From: Pelagimonas sp.
GTDB taxonomy: Bacteria > Pseudomonadota > Alphaproteobacteria > Rhodobacterales > Rhodobacteraceae
Length of the DNA: 64,000 bases
Direction of reading: 5' to 3'
Assembly: GCA_025210265.1 (NCBI GenBank)
Contig: JAOASD010000015.1
Span: 1-64,000 of the forward strand
Shown here: positions 28,654-37,600 of the stretch, piece by piece
Layout of the letters: each line of letters begins with the position of its first letter
Position numbering within the stretch: the first letter of the stretch is position 1
Notes under the pieces: model-generated
Told to the model about the DNA's origin: nothing
Seen by the model: only the letters and a program-made list of their open reading frames with translations
Database searches by the model: none
Made by a program: the position numbers and the translations under genes

Positions 28654-29180
28654 GGGTTCATCACCGGCAAACGCGGGGTTTCAAAGACACGCGCCACCCG
28701 ATTGGCCACATTGGCACTGGCCATACTTTTAAGAAGCGCAAGGCTATCCTGCCCCAGCGCACAGGCAGCGCCAAGCGAGCGGATCTCGTAGAGCATGGCG
28801 CGCTGACGCATCTGGTCCCGCGCCGCATCATCCAGCGGCGGGACCAAATTTCTGGCATAAAAACCCCAGCCCCGATCCAAAGCGCGCTCCAGCCGTTGGG
28901 TTTCCTCCGATGAAAAGATGCGCGGGCAGTGACGCGCCACGGCCACGGCGGAATTCAACATGCGCAGGGCACAGCCCGCTGCGCCATGGGCGCTGTGATC
29001 CACGCCAAAGCAGCGCCCGTTCTCGCAGGTCACAACCACTGGCCCCGGCAGTTCCAGAACCTGCACGCCGGGGGATGGCCTTTGCACCTGATCCGCATGG
29101 GTGCCGAACAGCAAGGGATAATCCACGCCCTGCGCCAGCGCCGCGCTGGTCCAGAGCAGCAGGATCAAAACCGCCCTCAC
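28644..29180 (-). CDS. Exported protein of unknown function
   Basis: 178 residues starting from a GTG that overlaps the stop of the uracil-DNA glycosylase gene (gtga). The N-terminus (RAVLILLLWTSAALA) is a short signal peptide with an AxA site. The mature part carries six cysteines, including CENGRCFGVDHSAHG, GCALR, RHCP, ACALGQD and the C-terminal NPCF, and could be disulfide-bonded. I know no family for it. The GTG choice is based on the signal peptide and the overlap; the ORF extends much further upstream but inside the neighbouring gene in another frame. Confidence 0.7.
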   Translation of the reverse strand: MRAVLILLLWTSAALAQGVDYPLLFGTHADQVQRPSPGVQVLELPGPVVVTCENGRCFGVDHSAHGAAGCALRMLNSAVAVARHCPRIFSSEETQRLERALDRGWGFYARNLVPPLDDAARDQMRQRAMLYEIRSLGAACALGQDSLALLKSMASANVANRVARVFETPRLPVMNPCF

Positions 29181-29968
29181 ACGCGCCCCTCTAGCCGCGC
29201 TTTCAGCGACAACAGATCCTTCCAGGCCTCGCGCTTTGCACCCGGATTGCGCAACAGATAGGCGGGGTGGAACATGGGCAGGGCGGGCTTGCCCTCGGCC
29301 TCGACCCAATCGCCGCGCAACCGGGTGATGCCTCGCTTGCCCAGCAAAGCCTGACAGGAAATATTGCCCATGATCACCACCAGCTTGGGCTGCGCCAGCG
29401 CGATATGGCGTTTCAGGAACGGCAGCATCATCGCGATTTCATCCGGCTTGGGATCGCGGTTCTGAGGCGGCCTCCAGGGCAGCACATTGGTGATATAGAC
29501 GTTTTCATCCCGCGACAGACCCGCCGCGCCCAGCATCCGATCCAGCAACTGCCCAGCGCGCCCGACAAAGGGCTTGCCCTGCCGGTCTTCATCCCGACCC
29601 GGTGCCTCGCCCACGATCATCACCGGTGCCCCGGCAACACCATCGCAAAAGACAAGATTGCGCGCGCCATGACGCAGATCGCAATGCGCATACTGCCCCA
29701 TAGCCTCGCGCAGAGCATCCAAATCCGCAGCCCCGCGCGCGGCCTTCACCGCCTCTTCAACCGGATCCGGGCCCTTGACCGCGCGCAAAGGCGCTGTTGC
29801 CCCGCCGCGCTTGGCCGGGCTTGCCTGACGCTCTGCCGCCGCCTGCTTGGCCGCGACCTCCAGCGCAAAGCGGTCCACAGGCCCGTCCGAGAGAACCTCG
29901 TCCACACCCATCTCAAGCTGCCACTCAAGCAACGCCCGCGCGCTATGCCAGTCCAATGCCGATTCCAT
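29177..29968 (-). CDS. Uracil-DNA glycosylase, family 4/5-like
   Basis: 263 residues from MESALDWHSARALLEW. The glycosylase core is clear: VMIVGEAPGRDEDRQGKPF (motif 1, GEAPG), VGRAGQLLDRML, YITNVLPWRPPQNRDPKPDE, and HPAYLLRNP as motif 2. It removes uracil from DNA. Family 4 enzymes usually carry an iron-sulfur cluster with a CxxC before motif 1. Here only single Cys residues occur (YAHCDLRHG, VFCDG, NISCQAL), so the cluster ligands are not the canonical set. The first 80 residues are variable. The open frame continues 270 codons upstream but that part is not homologous to anything and covers pyrB antisense. Confidence 0.9.
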   Translation of the reverse strand: MESALDWHSARALLEWQLEMGVDEVLSDGPVDRFALEVAAKQAAAERQASPAKRGGATAPLRAVKGPDPVEEAVKAARGAADLDALREAMGQYAHCDLRHGARNLVFCDGVAGAPVMIVGEAPGRDEDRQGKPFVGRAGQLLDRMLGAAGLSRDENVYITNVLPWRPPQNRDPKPDEIAMMLPFLKRHIALAQPKLVVIMGNISCQALLGKRGITRLRGDWVEAEGKPALPMFHPAYLLRNPGAKREAWKDLLSLKARLEGRV

Positions 29969-30078
29969 GGCTGCCACCCTATCGCGCCCTGCAGGCAAAT
30001 GAAAATCACCCCTGCTTCTCTTTGGAAAAATACTCATGCACCCGACCAAAACCAGCGCCGCGCCAAACACCTGCGCAG

Positions 30079-30127
30079 CCCTGCCAGGCCAAACGGGGTG
30101 GGCGGGTGGGCGTTTGGCCTGGCAGGG
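30079..30127. promoter_or_regulatory. Perfect 17-bp inverted repeat before pyrB
   Basis: ccctgccaggccaaacg (30079-30095) and its exact complement (30111-30127) flank a G-rich 15-base loop. It lies 68 bases before the pyrB ATG and about 110 bases after the divergent glycosylase start. No T tract follows. As RNA it would be a very stable hairpin in the pyrB leader, and as DNA it could be an operator or a nested repeat element. Confidence 0.6.
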
Positions 30128-30194
30128 CATGTTGCCCACTTGCCCCCACGCCCCCCGCTTTCTATGAACGCATAACACCAGAGTGAGGCCCAAA

Positions 30195-31145
30195 ATGCGT
30201 TTCGACCACCGCCATCTGCTGGGGATCGAACCCCTGCGCCCGGACGAGATCACAACGATCCTCGACCTTGCCGACCAATATGTCGCTCTGGGGCGGCGGC
30301 GCGACAAACACGCCAATGCGCTGGCCGGGCTGACCCAGGTCAACATGTTCTTTGAAAACTCCACCCGCACGCAGGCCAGTTTCGAACTGGCGGGCAAGCG
30401 TCTGGGTGCGGATGTGATGAACATGGCCATGCAGGCCAGCTCGATCAAAAAGGGCGAAACCCTGATCGACACCGCCATGACCCTGAACGCCATGCATCCC
30501 GACCTGCTGGTCGTGCGCCACCCGCATTCCGGCGCGGTCGACCTGCTGGCGCAAAAGGTCAACTGCGCTGTGCTGAACGCGGGCGACGGCAAGCACGAAC
30601 ATCCAACACAGGCCCTGCTGGATGCGCTGACCATCCGCCGCGCCAAAGGCCGGTTGCATCGGCTCAACATCGCGATTTGCGGCGATATTTCCCATTCCCG
30701 CGTGGCGCGCTCTAACATCCTGCTGCTGCAGAAAATGGAAAACCGCGTGCGTCTGGTCGGCCCGCCGACCCTGATGCCCTCGGGCATTGGGGCCTTTGGG
30801 GTCGAGGTCTATGACAATATGGAAGAAGGGCTGAAAGACGTGGATGTCGTCATGATGCTCCGCCTGCAAAAAGAGCGTATGGATGGCGGGTTCATCCCGT
30901 CCGAGCGCGAATATTACCACCGCTACGGGCTGGATGCGGACAAGCTGGCCCATGCCAAATCCGACGCCATTGTCATGCATCCCGGCCCGATGAACCGCGG
31001 CGTCGAGATCGACGGCACCATCGCAGATGACATTAACCGATCGGTCATTCAGGATCAGGTAGAAATGGGCGTCGCGGTGCGCATGGCCGCCATGGACCTG
31101 CTGGCCCGCAACCTGCGCGCCAATCCCAAAGAGGTCATGGCATGA
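30195..31145 (+). CDS. pyrB: Aspartate carbamoyltransferase catalytic subunit
   Basis: 316 residues. It carries the carbamoyl-phosphate motif [13 protein letters not shown], the conserved [11 protein letters not shown], and [12 protein letters not shown]. It joins carbamoyl phosphate and aspartate in the second step of pyrimidine synthesis. No regulatory subunit gene is present; instead a dihydroorotase homologue without metal ligands is encoded 1.5 kb downstream, as in the class of enzymes where PyrB assembles with a pseudo-dihydroorotase. The start at 30195 is chosen because [14 protein letters not shown] is the usual N-terminus. The stop overlaps the next gene (atga). Confidence 0.97.
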   Translation: MRFDHRHLLGIEPLRPDEITTILDLADQYVALGRRRDKHANALAGLTQVNMFFENSTRTQASFELAGKRLGADVMNMAMQASSIKKGETLIDTAMTLNAMHPDLLVVRHPHSGAVDLLAQKVNCAVLNAGDGKHEHPTQALLDALTIRRAKGRLHRLNIAICGDISHSRVARSNILLLQKMENRVRLVGPPTLMPSGIGAFGVEVYDNMEEGLKDVDVVMMLRLQKERMDGGFIPSEREYYHRYGLDADKLAHAKSDAIVMHPGPMNRGVEIDGTIADDINRSVIQDQVEMGVAVRMAAMDLLARNLRANPKEVMA

Positions 31146-31684
31146 CAAAAATGCAGATCAACGGATCGGAAACCAACACCACCCGGCTTTTCCACCTCGA
31201 TCTGCCCCGTGAAGCGGTCGAACGCTTTACCACCCAGGCTGGCACCGGCGAATGGCCGCTGAAATACGGGCTGGGGGCCAGCCATCTGCGCCCCGCCTTT
31301 GTAGATGTGGTCGATCTCGCCGATCTGGGCGAGATGCCCCTGACCCGCTACCTGACCGAAGCGCATGGCGTTCAGGCCAGCGATCTGCGCCCCAACGCGG
31401 CCCAGATTGACGGGCTGCGCGGTCATGTGATCATCCTGCCCAGCCCCGCCTTTGACGGGCAATCGCAGGAATTGACCATCGCCACGCCTCTGCGCTGGAT
31501 CGGCACCTTTGCCGAGGACAGGCCCACCCCGCGCAACACGCGCCTGCGCGCGGCCTCCGCAACCGGGCAGGGTGGCGGCACTGCCCCGCTGAATGCCCCG
31601 GACGATCAGGGGCGGCTGCTGAAACTTATCCTGGCTGTGCTGGCGCTGATCTTTCTGGCAACGCTTGTTTTCTTTATTCGGTGA
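31142..31684 (+). CDS. Conserved hypothetical protein with a C-terminal membrane anchor
   Basis: 180 residues starting inside the pyrB stop (atga), so probably co-translated. The body is soluble and has no recognised motif ([36 protein letters not shown]). The last 25 residues are one transmembrane helix, [20 protein letters not shown], making it a tail-anchored inner membrane protein. In roseobacters it lies between pyrB and pyrC and has sometimes been mislabelled with pyrB. Its function is unknown. Confidence 0.75.
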   Translation: MTKMQINGSETNTTRLFHLDLPREAVERFTTQAGTGEWPLKYGLGASHLRPAFVDVVDLADLGEMPLTRYLTEAHGVQASDLRPNAAQIDGLRGHVIILPSPAFDGQSQELTIATPLRWIGTFAEDRPTPRNTRLRAASATGQGGGTAPLNAPDDQGRLLKLILAVLALIFLATLVFFIR

Positions 31685-31759
31685 TTTGAAAATACGGGTG
31701 AACCGATCATGCCCGCGCGAGGGTATCCCCCACCAGCGCCAAATCCAAAGGAACACCGC

Positions 31760-32152
31760 ATGAGCCAAGACTGGCCACCACTCGCCCCCGGCGAAGAGAT
31801 CCTGATGACCACCGGACAGCCGCGCTTTCAATGGCTGATCGTGGCGCTGGTCGTGTTTCTGATTTCGGCCCTGCTGCACAGCGCGATGAACGGCCAGATC
31901 GGCATCAATGCGGGCGCGATTGGTGCGGCAGTGGGCTTTGCCCTTGTGCAACCGCTGATCGGCATCAAGCAGGTCGTGATCACCAATCAGCACCTGTGTC
32001 TGCGCTGGAAAAGCGGCAAGCGCCTGCAATTGTCCTATAACGAAATCGACGGGTTTTCCGCCCCCTGGAGCGGGCTGCGCTTTCGCAAAAACAGGACAAT
32101 CGTCGCATCAATATCGGCTATCTGCGCAATCAGGCGCAGGCCGTTGCGCTGA
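31760..32152 (+). CDS. Small membrane protein, apparently frameshifted near its end
   Basis: 130 residues as read, from an ATG with aaagga upstream. Two hydrophobic helices (FQWLIVALVVFLISALLHS and AGAIGAAVGFALVQPL) are followed by a PH-like region (VVITNQHLCLRWKSGKRL). After FRKN at 32090-32096 the reading frame becomes Ser/Arg-rich, while the -1 frame continues as DNRRINIGYLRNQAQAVALI to a TGA that overlaps the next ATG at 32172. One missing A in the run of five near 32092 would restore this. It is either a real mutation or a sequencing error. The family is unknown; it may form a pair with the next gene. Confidence 0.7.
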   Translation: MSQDWPPLAPGEEILMTTGQPRFQWLIVALVVFLISALLHSAMNGQIGINAGAIGAAVGFALVQPLIGIKQVVITNQHLCLRWKSGKRLQLSYNEIDGFSAPWSGLRFRKNRTIVASISAICAIRRRPLR

Positions 32153-32171
32153 TCAAAAGGCATCTGACCCC

Positions 32172-32546
32172 ATGACTCAGTTCACCCCGGACCGTCGCAC
32201 TTATATCCAGTCGCATGTCACAATGGCCGCGCTGGCCATGGCACTCGGGATGGGGGTGCTGTGGTTTCTGGACAACCCACATATCTGGACCGGCGCGATT
32301 GGCGGGCTGGCCGCCGTGGCCGTACGCGGCGCTTATCTGATGGGCGAAGAACTGTCCCATATCTGGGAGATGAGCGACACCACCCTGACCGGTCCCGCCG
32401 GGCGCAGCGTGCCTCTGTCGCAACTGGCCGAGGTCAAGGTGATCGGCTCTGCCGTGCAGCTGATCACCCAAACCGGCGACAAGCACCTGATCAAGTTCCA
32501 GGCCGACCCCGCCGCGGTCAAATCCCGCATCGACGCCGCGCGCTGA
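32172..32546 (+). CDS. Small membrane protein of unknown function
   Basis: 124 residues with two hydrophobic segments near the N-terminus (VTMAALAMALGMGVLWFL and IGGLAAVAVRGAYL) and a soluble C-terminal half (EMSDTTLTGPAGRSVPLSQL) resembling the small PH-like domains that follow membrane segments in bacteria. Its organisation is like that of the gene before it, suggesting paralogues. If the frameshift there is corrected, the start overlaps the upstream stop by the tetranucleotide atga. The pyrC-like gene begins 66 bases later. Confidence 0.72.
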   Translation: MTQFTPDRRTYIQSHVTMAALAMALGMGVLWFLDNPHIWTGAIGGLAAVAVRGAYLMGEELSHIWEMSDTTLTGPAGRSVPLSQLAEVKVIGSAVQLITQTGDKHLIKFQADPAAVKSRIDAAR

Positions 32547-32612
32547 ACGCGCGCCTTCCCCCCTGCCCCGAATTGCCGTAGATCTGGCGCAAAGACTGAC
32601 AAGGCCTGCCTC

Positions 32613-33914
32613 ATGACCACCGACACCCTGCTGTTCAATGCCCGCCTGATCGACCCCGAGGCCGATAGCGTCACCGAGGGCGCGCTGCTGCTGGACGGGC
32701 CGCGCATCAAATCCGTGCTGCGCGATCCCGCCGCAATCGAGGCCGCCAAACCCGGCGCCACGCTGATCGACTGCAAGGGCGCACATCTGGCCCCCGGCAT
32801 TGTCGATATCGGCGTCAAAGTGGGCGAACCGGGTGAGCGCCACAAGGAAAGCTACAAGACCGCCGGGCAGGCCGCCGCCGCCGGGGGGGTGACAACCATG
32901 GTCACGCGCCCTGACACCGATCCCTGCATCGACACGCCCGAAGTGCTGGAATTCATCCGCCGCCGCGCCAATGACACCGCGCCTGTGCATGTGCTGCCCA
33001 TGGCTGCCCTGACCAAGGGGCGTGAAGGCCGGGAAATGACCGAGATCGGCTTTCTGCTGGATGGCGGTGCTGTGGCCTTTACCGATTGCGACAGCGTGGT
33101 GCGCGACACAAAGGTGCTGTCGCGGGCCATGACCTATGCGCGCTCGCTGGATGCGCTGGTGATGGGTCATCCGCAGGAACCGGGCCTGTCCAAAGGCGCG
33201 GCTGCCAGTTCCGGCAAATTCGCGTCTTTGCGCGGCCTGCCCGCCGTGTCGCCCATGGCCGAACGCATGGGGCTGGATCGGGACATCGCGCTCGTGGAAA
33301 TGACCGGCGTGCGCTATCACGCCGACCAGATCACCACCGCCCGCGCCTTGCCTGCGCTGGAACGCGCCAAGGCCAACGGGTTTGACGTGACCGCGGGCAC
33401 CTCGATGCATCACCTCACCCTGAACGAGCTGGACGTGGCCGACTATCGCACCTTTTTCAAGGTCAAGCCCCCCCTGCGCGCCGAAGAAGACCGTCAGGCG
33501 ATGGTCGAGGCGATCCGCAGCGGGTTGATCGACGTGATTGGCAGTTTCCACACCCCGCAGGACGAGGAATCCAAACGCCTGCCCTTTGAAGAAGCGGCCT
33601 CGGGCGCGGTCGGGTTGGAAACCATGCTGCCGGTGCTGCTGCGCCTGTATCATTCGGGCGAGCTGACCCTGCCCTGCCTGTTCCGCGCCCTGTCGCTGAA
33701 CCCGGCCAAGCGGCTGGGGTTGGCCTGTGGCCGTCTGGCCGAGGGCGCACCTGCGGATATCCTGCTGCTGGACACGGACAAACCCTTTGTGCTGGACCGC
33801 TTTGCGCTGCTGTCCAAATCCAAGAACACGCCGTTTGATGGCGCGCGCTTGCAGGGCCGGGTGCTGGGCACCTGGGTGTCGGGCCAGCGCGTCTTTGGCG
33901 GAGAGGAGGCATAA
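32613..33914 (+). CDS. pyrC: Dihydroorotase-like protein lacking metal ligands (pseudo-dihydroorotase)
   Basis: 433 residues of the amidohydrolase fold close to type I/III dihydroorotase (LAPGIVDIGVKVGEPGERHK; FEEAASGAVGLETMLP). The HxH metal motif expected after PGxVD is replaced by GVK. The second-site region reads YHADQITTARAL where active enzymes have HxxHxST, and the catalytic Asp of the usual TDHAPH is Phe in GSFHTPQ. HHL in TSMHHLTLNE is kept. It should therefore be inactive, like the PyrC' subunit of Pseudomonas that is needed to assemble aspartate carbamoyltransferase. A catalytic dihydroorotase must be encoded elsewhere. plsY overlaps its stop (taatg). Confidence 0.88.
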   Translation: MTTDTLLFNARLIDPEADSVTEGALLLDGPRIKSVLRDPAAIEAAKPGATLIDCKGAHLAPGIVDIGVKVGEPGERHKESYKTAGQAAAAGGVTTMVTRPDTDPCIDTPEVLEFIRRRANDTAPVHVLPMAALTKGREGREMTEIGFLLDGGAVAFTDCDSVVRDTKVLSRAMTYARSLDALVMGHPQEPGLSKGAAASSGKFASLRGLPAVSPMAERMGLDRDIALVEMTGVRYHADQITTARALPALERAKANGFDVTAGTSMHHLTLNELDVADYRTFFKVKPPLRAEEDRQAMVEAIRSGLIDVIGSFHTPQDEESKRLPFEEAASGAVGLETMLPVLLRLYHSGELTLPCLFRALSLNPAKRLGLACGRLAEGAPADILLLDTDKPFVLDRFALLSKSKNTPFDGARLQGRVLGTWVSGQRVFGGEEA

Positions 33915-34504
33915 TGTCCGGCGATCTGATCCTTTGGGTGGTGCTGGGCTATCTGCTGGGCTCGGTGCCGTTTGGTATCGTGATCACGCGGGTGCTGGGT
34001 CTGGGCGATCTGCGTCAGATCGGGTCGGGCAATATCGGCGCGACCAATGTGCTGCGCACCGGGAACAAACCCGCCGCCGCCGCGACGCTGGTTCTGGATG
34101 CAGGCAAGGGGGCCATCGCCGTGGGTCTGGCCCAATGGCTGGGGCCAGAGGGCGTGGCGAAATGGGCCGGGCTGGCGGCCTTTGCCGGGCATTGCTTTCC
34201 GATCTGGCTGCGGTTCAAGGGGGGCAAAGGCGTGGCGACCTATCTGGGCACGGTTCTTGCGCTCAGCTGGCCTGTTGGGCTGCTGTGCTGCGGCACCTGG
34301 CTTTTGGGGGCTGCGGCCTCGCGCATCAGTTCGGTGGGGGCGCTGACCGCTGCGGCATCGACATCGGTCTGGATGTTTGCCATGGGGCGCGGCGATCTGA
34401 TCCTTGTGGGGCTGATGCTGACCGCGCTGATCTATTGGCGACATCATGAAAACATTGCCCGCATCAAGGCGGGGACCGAACCAAAGATCGGCAAAAAGAA
34501 ATAG
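33914..34504 (+). CDS. plsY: Glycerol-3-phosphate acyltransferase PlsY
   Basis: 196 residues with several transmembrane helices. The PlsY signatures are GSVPFGIVI, GSGNIGATNVLR (motif 1), AGHCFPIWLRFKGGKGVAT (motif 2 and 3 region). It transfers acyl groups from acyl-phosphate to glycerol 3-phosphate in phospholipid synthesis. The ATG overlaps the stop of the pyrC-like gene, and a rho-independent terminator follows, ending the pyrB-to-plsY unit. Confidence 0.95.
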   Translation: MSGDLILWVVLGYLLGSVPFGIVITRVLGLGDLRQIGSGNIGATNVLRTGNKPAAAATLVLDAGKGAIAVGLAQWLGPEGVAKWAGLAAFAGHCFPIWLRFKGGKGVATYLGTVLALSWPVGLLCCGTWLLGAAASRISSVGALTAAASTSVWMFAMGRGDLILVGLMLTALIYWRHHENIARIKAGTEPKIGKKK

Positions 34505-34529
34505 GCCTTTGCAGCCAAACACAACAGAC

Positions 34530-34564
34530 AGCCCCGGCGCCACAGCGCACGGGGCTTTTGTTTG
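34530..34564 (+). terminator. Rho-independent terminator after plsY
   Basis: agccccg/cggggct stem with a 13-base GC-rich loop and ttttgttt tail, 25 bases after the plsY stop. Confidence 0.85.
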
Positions 34565-34610
34565 CCTGCTTGTCCCCTTTGCCTGCCTACACCCTATGGG
34601 CGCATCATAA

Positions 34611-34640
34611 AAAGAAGGGGCCCCGCAGGGCCCCGTCTGT
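34611..34640 (-). terminator. Rho-independent terminator of the RTX gene
   Basis: On the minus strand ggggccc-tgc-gggcccc forms a strong stem followed by ttctttttatg, 20 bases beyond the RTX stop. Confidence 0.88.
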
Positions 34641-34660
34641 CATCCCTATCTGTCACTGGA

Positions 34661-37600
34661 TCAGACCAGCACGATGTCTCCGGCGTCCAGCAGCGCGTTG
34701 AAGACCACGATATCCGTCGCGCCATAGCTGATATGGGTGTTCGGCCCGCTATGCGTCAGGGTGTAGCTGCCGCCATCGGTCAGATGCAGAACATCCACGC
34801 CATCTTCGAAGCCCGTGATCCGGTCGCTGCCATCTGCACTGTCAAAGACAAATGTATCGGCACCGCCCTGACCATGCAGGGTGTCATTGCCATCCTGACC
34901 GGTCAACGTGTCCGCACCATCGCCGCCTTCCAGCCAGTCATTGCCTTCTCCGCCGCGCAGCACGTCATTGCCGACATGCCCGAACAGACGGTCATCATCA
35001 TCACCGCCATTCATGACATCATCGCCGCCCTGACCCATCAATGTGTCATTGCCCGCGCCACCATTCATGAAGTCGCGGCCCCCTTTACCAGCCAGACGGT
35101 CATTCCCCTGGTTGCCAGTCATGGTGTCATTGCCCTCGCCACCATCCAGCGTGTCATTGCCCGAACCACCGCGCAACAGATCGTTCCCGGCCCGGCCAAA
35201 GATCACGTCGTTGCCCTGATCGCCGCGCACCGTATCATCAGTGGCAAAGCCATGCAGGTTGGTGTTGTCGAACTCATCCCCCAGGACATAGGCCCCTGGC
35301 GCCGGACCAACCGTAACCTGAACAGTCCCGGTATCGGTGCCGCCATTGCCATCCGAGATCGTGTAGTCAAAGCTGACCACCTGATCAAAGACCCCCAGAT
35401 CACTGCGGAAACGGATGACATCGTCGCTGGTATCGCCCGGCGTGCCATTGTCATCGATCACCGCTGTCGCGCCGACCAGATTGCTGATCCCGGTAATCGA
35501 CAATGTGTCGCCATCCAGATCGCTGTCATTGGCCAGAACCGTCAGATCGGTCCAGGTACGGTAGTCTACAGAGAACATATCATCCGCAGCCACCGGCGCA
35601 GTGTTGGGTGCGCCTCCCACAACAGTCAGGATCATTGTAGCAGTGTCCGTTGCGCCAGAGGCATCCCGGATCGTGTAGCTAAAGCTGTCCGGCCCGCTAA
35701 AGCCCGGATTGCTGACATATGTAACATAGTCATCTGTCGGATCTCCCACTGTGTTATTATCGTTGATTGTGACTGTGCCATTGCTGGCGGCAGTGACGGC
35801 GGTGATCCAGAAAACATCGCCATCCGGGTCACTGTCATTGCTGAGCAGATCCATCACGCCCTGCAATTCGGACGGGATGCTCTGTGTGTCATTCACCGCA
35901 ATCGGCGCATCATTCACCGGGTTCACCGTGATGCTGACCGTGGCAGTGTCAGTCCCGCCATTGCCGTCATCGACGCTGTAGGTAAAGCTGTCCGACCCGT
36001 TGAAATTGGCATCCGGCGTATAGGTAAAGCTGCCTGTACCGGACAGAGACAGGCTGCCATTGGCTGGCCCGGTCCCGACGCTGTAGGTCAGGCTGTCGCC
36101 ATCCGCGTCGCTGTCATTGCCGGTGACATCACCATTGATCGCTGTGTCTTCGTCACCCGACACGGTGTCATCTCCGGCCACCGGCGCGCTGTTGTCATCA
36201 TTGACGATCACAGCGGTTGCCACAGGCACGGTGATGGTGCCGCCACTCGGCGAAGACAAGGTTGCAAGCAGGGTCTCATCCGGTTCAACCGTACTATCCC
36301 CCGCCAACTGAACGGTAACGATTTTCACATCTTCACCGGGCAGGAAGGTCACGACCTGCGGCGCAGGGAAGCTACCGCCATCGATATCCGCCCCATCCGC
36401 ATCGCCGCCGGAAATGGTCAGCGTCACGCTGTCCTCTTCCAGTGTCGAGTTGGAGCGCGTCACCGCAAAGGTCACAGTGTTGCCCGTGCCAGTACCCTCG
36501 GTCACGTTGCGTTCCAGCGCATAGACCTGGAAGGTCGAGGGCAGCGGGCCATCGTCATTCTGGATGATCGCCTGAACCGACTGCGCCAGATAGACCTCGG
36601 TTGCCGCCGGGGGCAGTTCGATTGCCACGCGGAAGACCTCGTTGAACTCGGCCACGTCATCACCCGAGACCTCGACCGAGATCACGGCTGAATCTTCGCC
36701 CGCGGCAAAGCTGACCGTGCCACCGCTGGGCAGGCTGCCGCCAAAGTCGGCCGCATCCGTGTCCACCGGCACCACGCTCCAATCCACGTCCAGCGCGCCG
36801 GATGTGTCCCCGGTGCGGAAGATGGTGAACTGGAAGGTGGTGGTGTCACCCGTGTCGCCCTCAGACGCAAACGGGGTCAGTGCCGCGATGGACACCCCGT
36901 TCACAACCGGCGGTGCGGTCGGAGCCGAGCCCATAACCGGCGTTGCCGCCAGACCGTTCGCACTTTCTCCATTGCCCGGATCGCCGGTGATCAGGATGTC
37001 CAGGATCGCCGCATCGCGCAGATGCGGGTTGGTGATGCCCAGATCGTCCACCACAGCCGTCGCCGCCGCAATCGCATCCGCCGGGAAGTCCGAAATCTGC
37101 ATCAGACCCGCCGGGAAGTTCAGATCGGTGACATCCGCGGTGCCTTCGCCCGCCGAGTAATCGAACAACGTGTTGCCCGCATCCACGCGCCAGGCATTGG
37201 CATAGGCGCCGTAAATGTCGGTAAAGCTCGGGTTGGTCAGGACGGTGCCATCGGGCAGCAGGATGTCATTGTTGGGATTGTCATCCCCGTTGCCAAGGAT
37301 CCCGATGGTCGAGCCATCCGGGTGCACCGTGCCATCGGTAAAGACGCAGACATTCATGTAGCCGTTCAGCACTTTGGCCATGATCTGTTCGCCGCTGGGC
37401 AGAACCACGGTGTACATGTTGTTGCCGTCAAACCAGACCTGACCGCCATTGCTGCCGACATTCACCGGCCCGGCAAACGGGTCGATTTCGGTCGGGACAC
37501 CGTCAATCAGCAGGTTGATGCTGCCGCCATCGGGGATCTGGTCGTCACGATAGATCGCCACCCGGATCCCGTCGATCTCGGTCGCTACCGCGCCGGTCGA

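Noticed and set aside
29969-30787. N-terminal extension of the uracil-DNA glycosylase frame
   Set aside because: It lies antisense to pyrB and across an intergenic inverted repeat; the glycosylase has a normal start at 29968.
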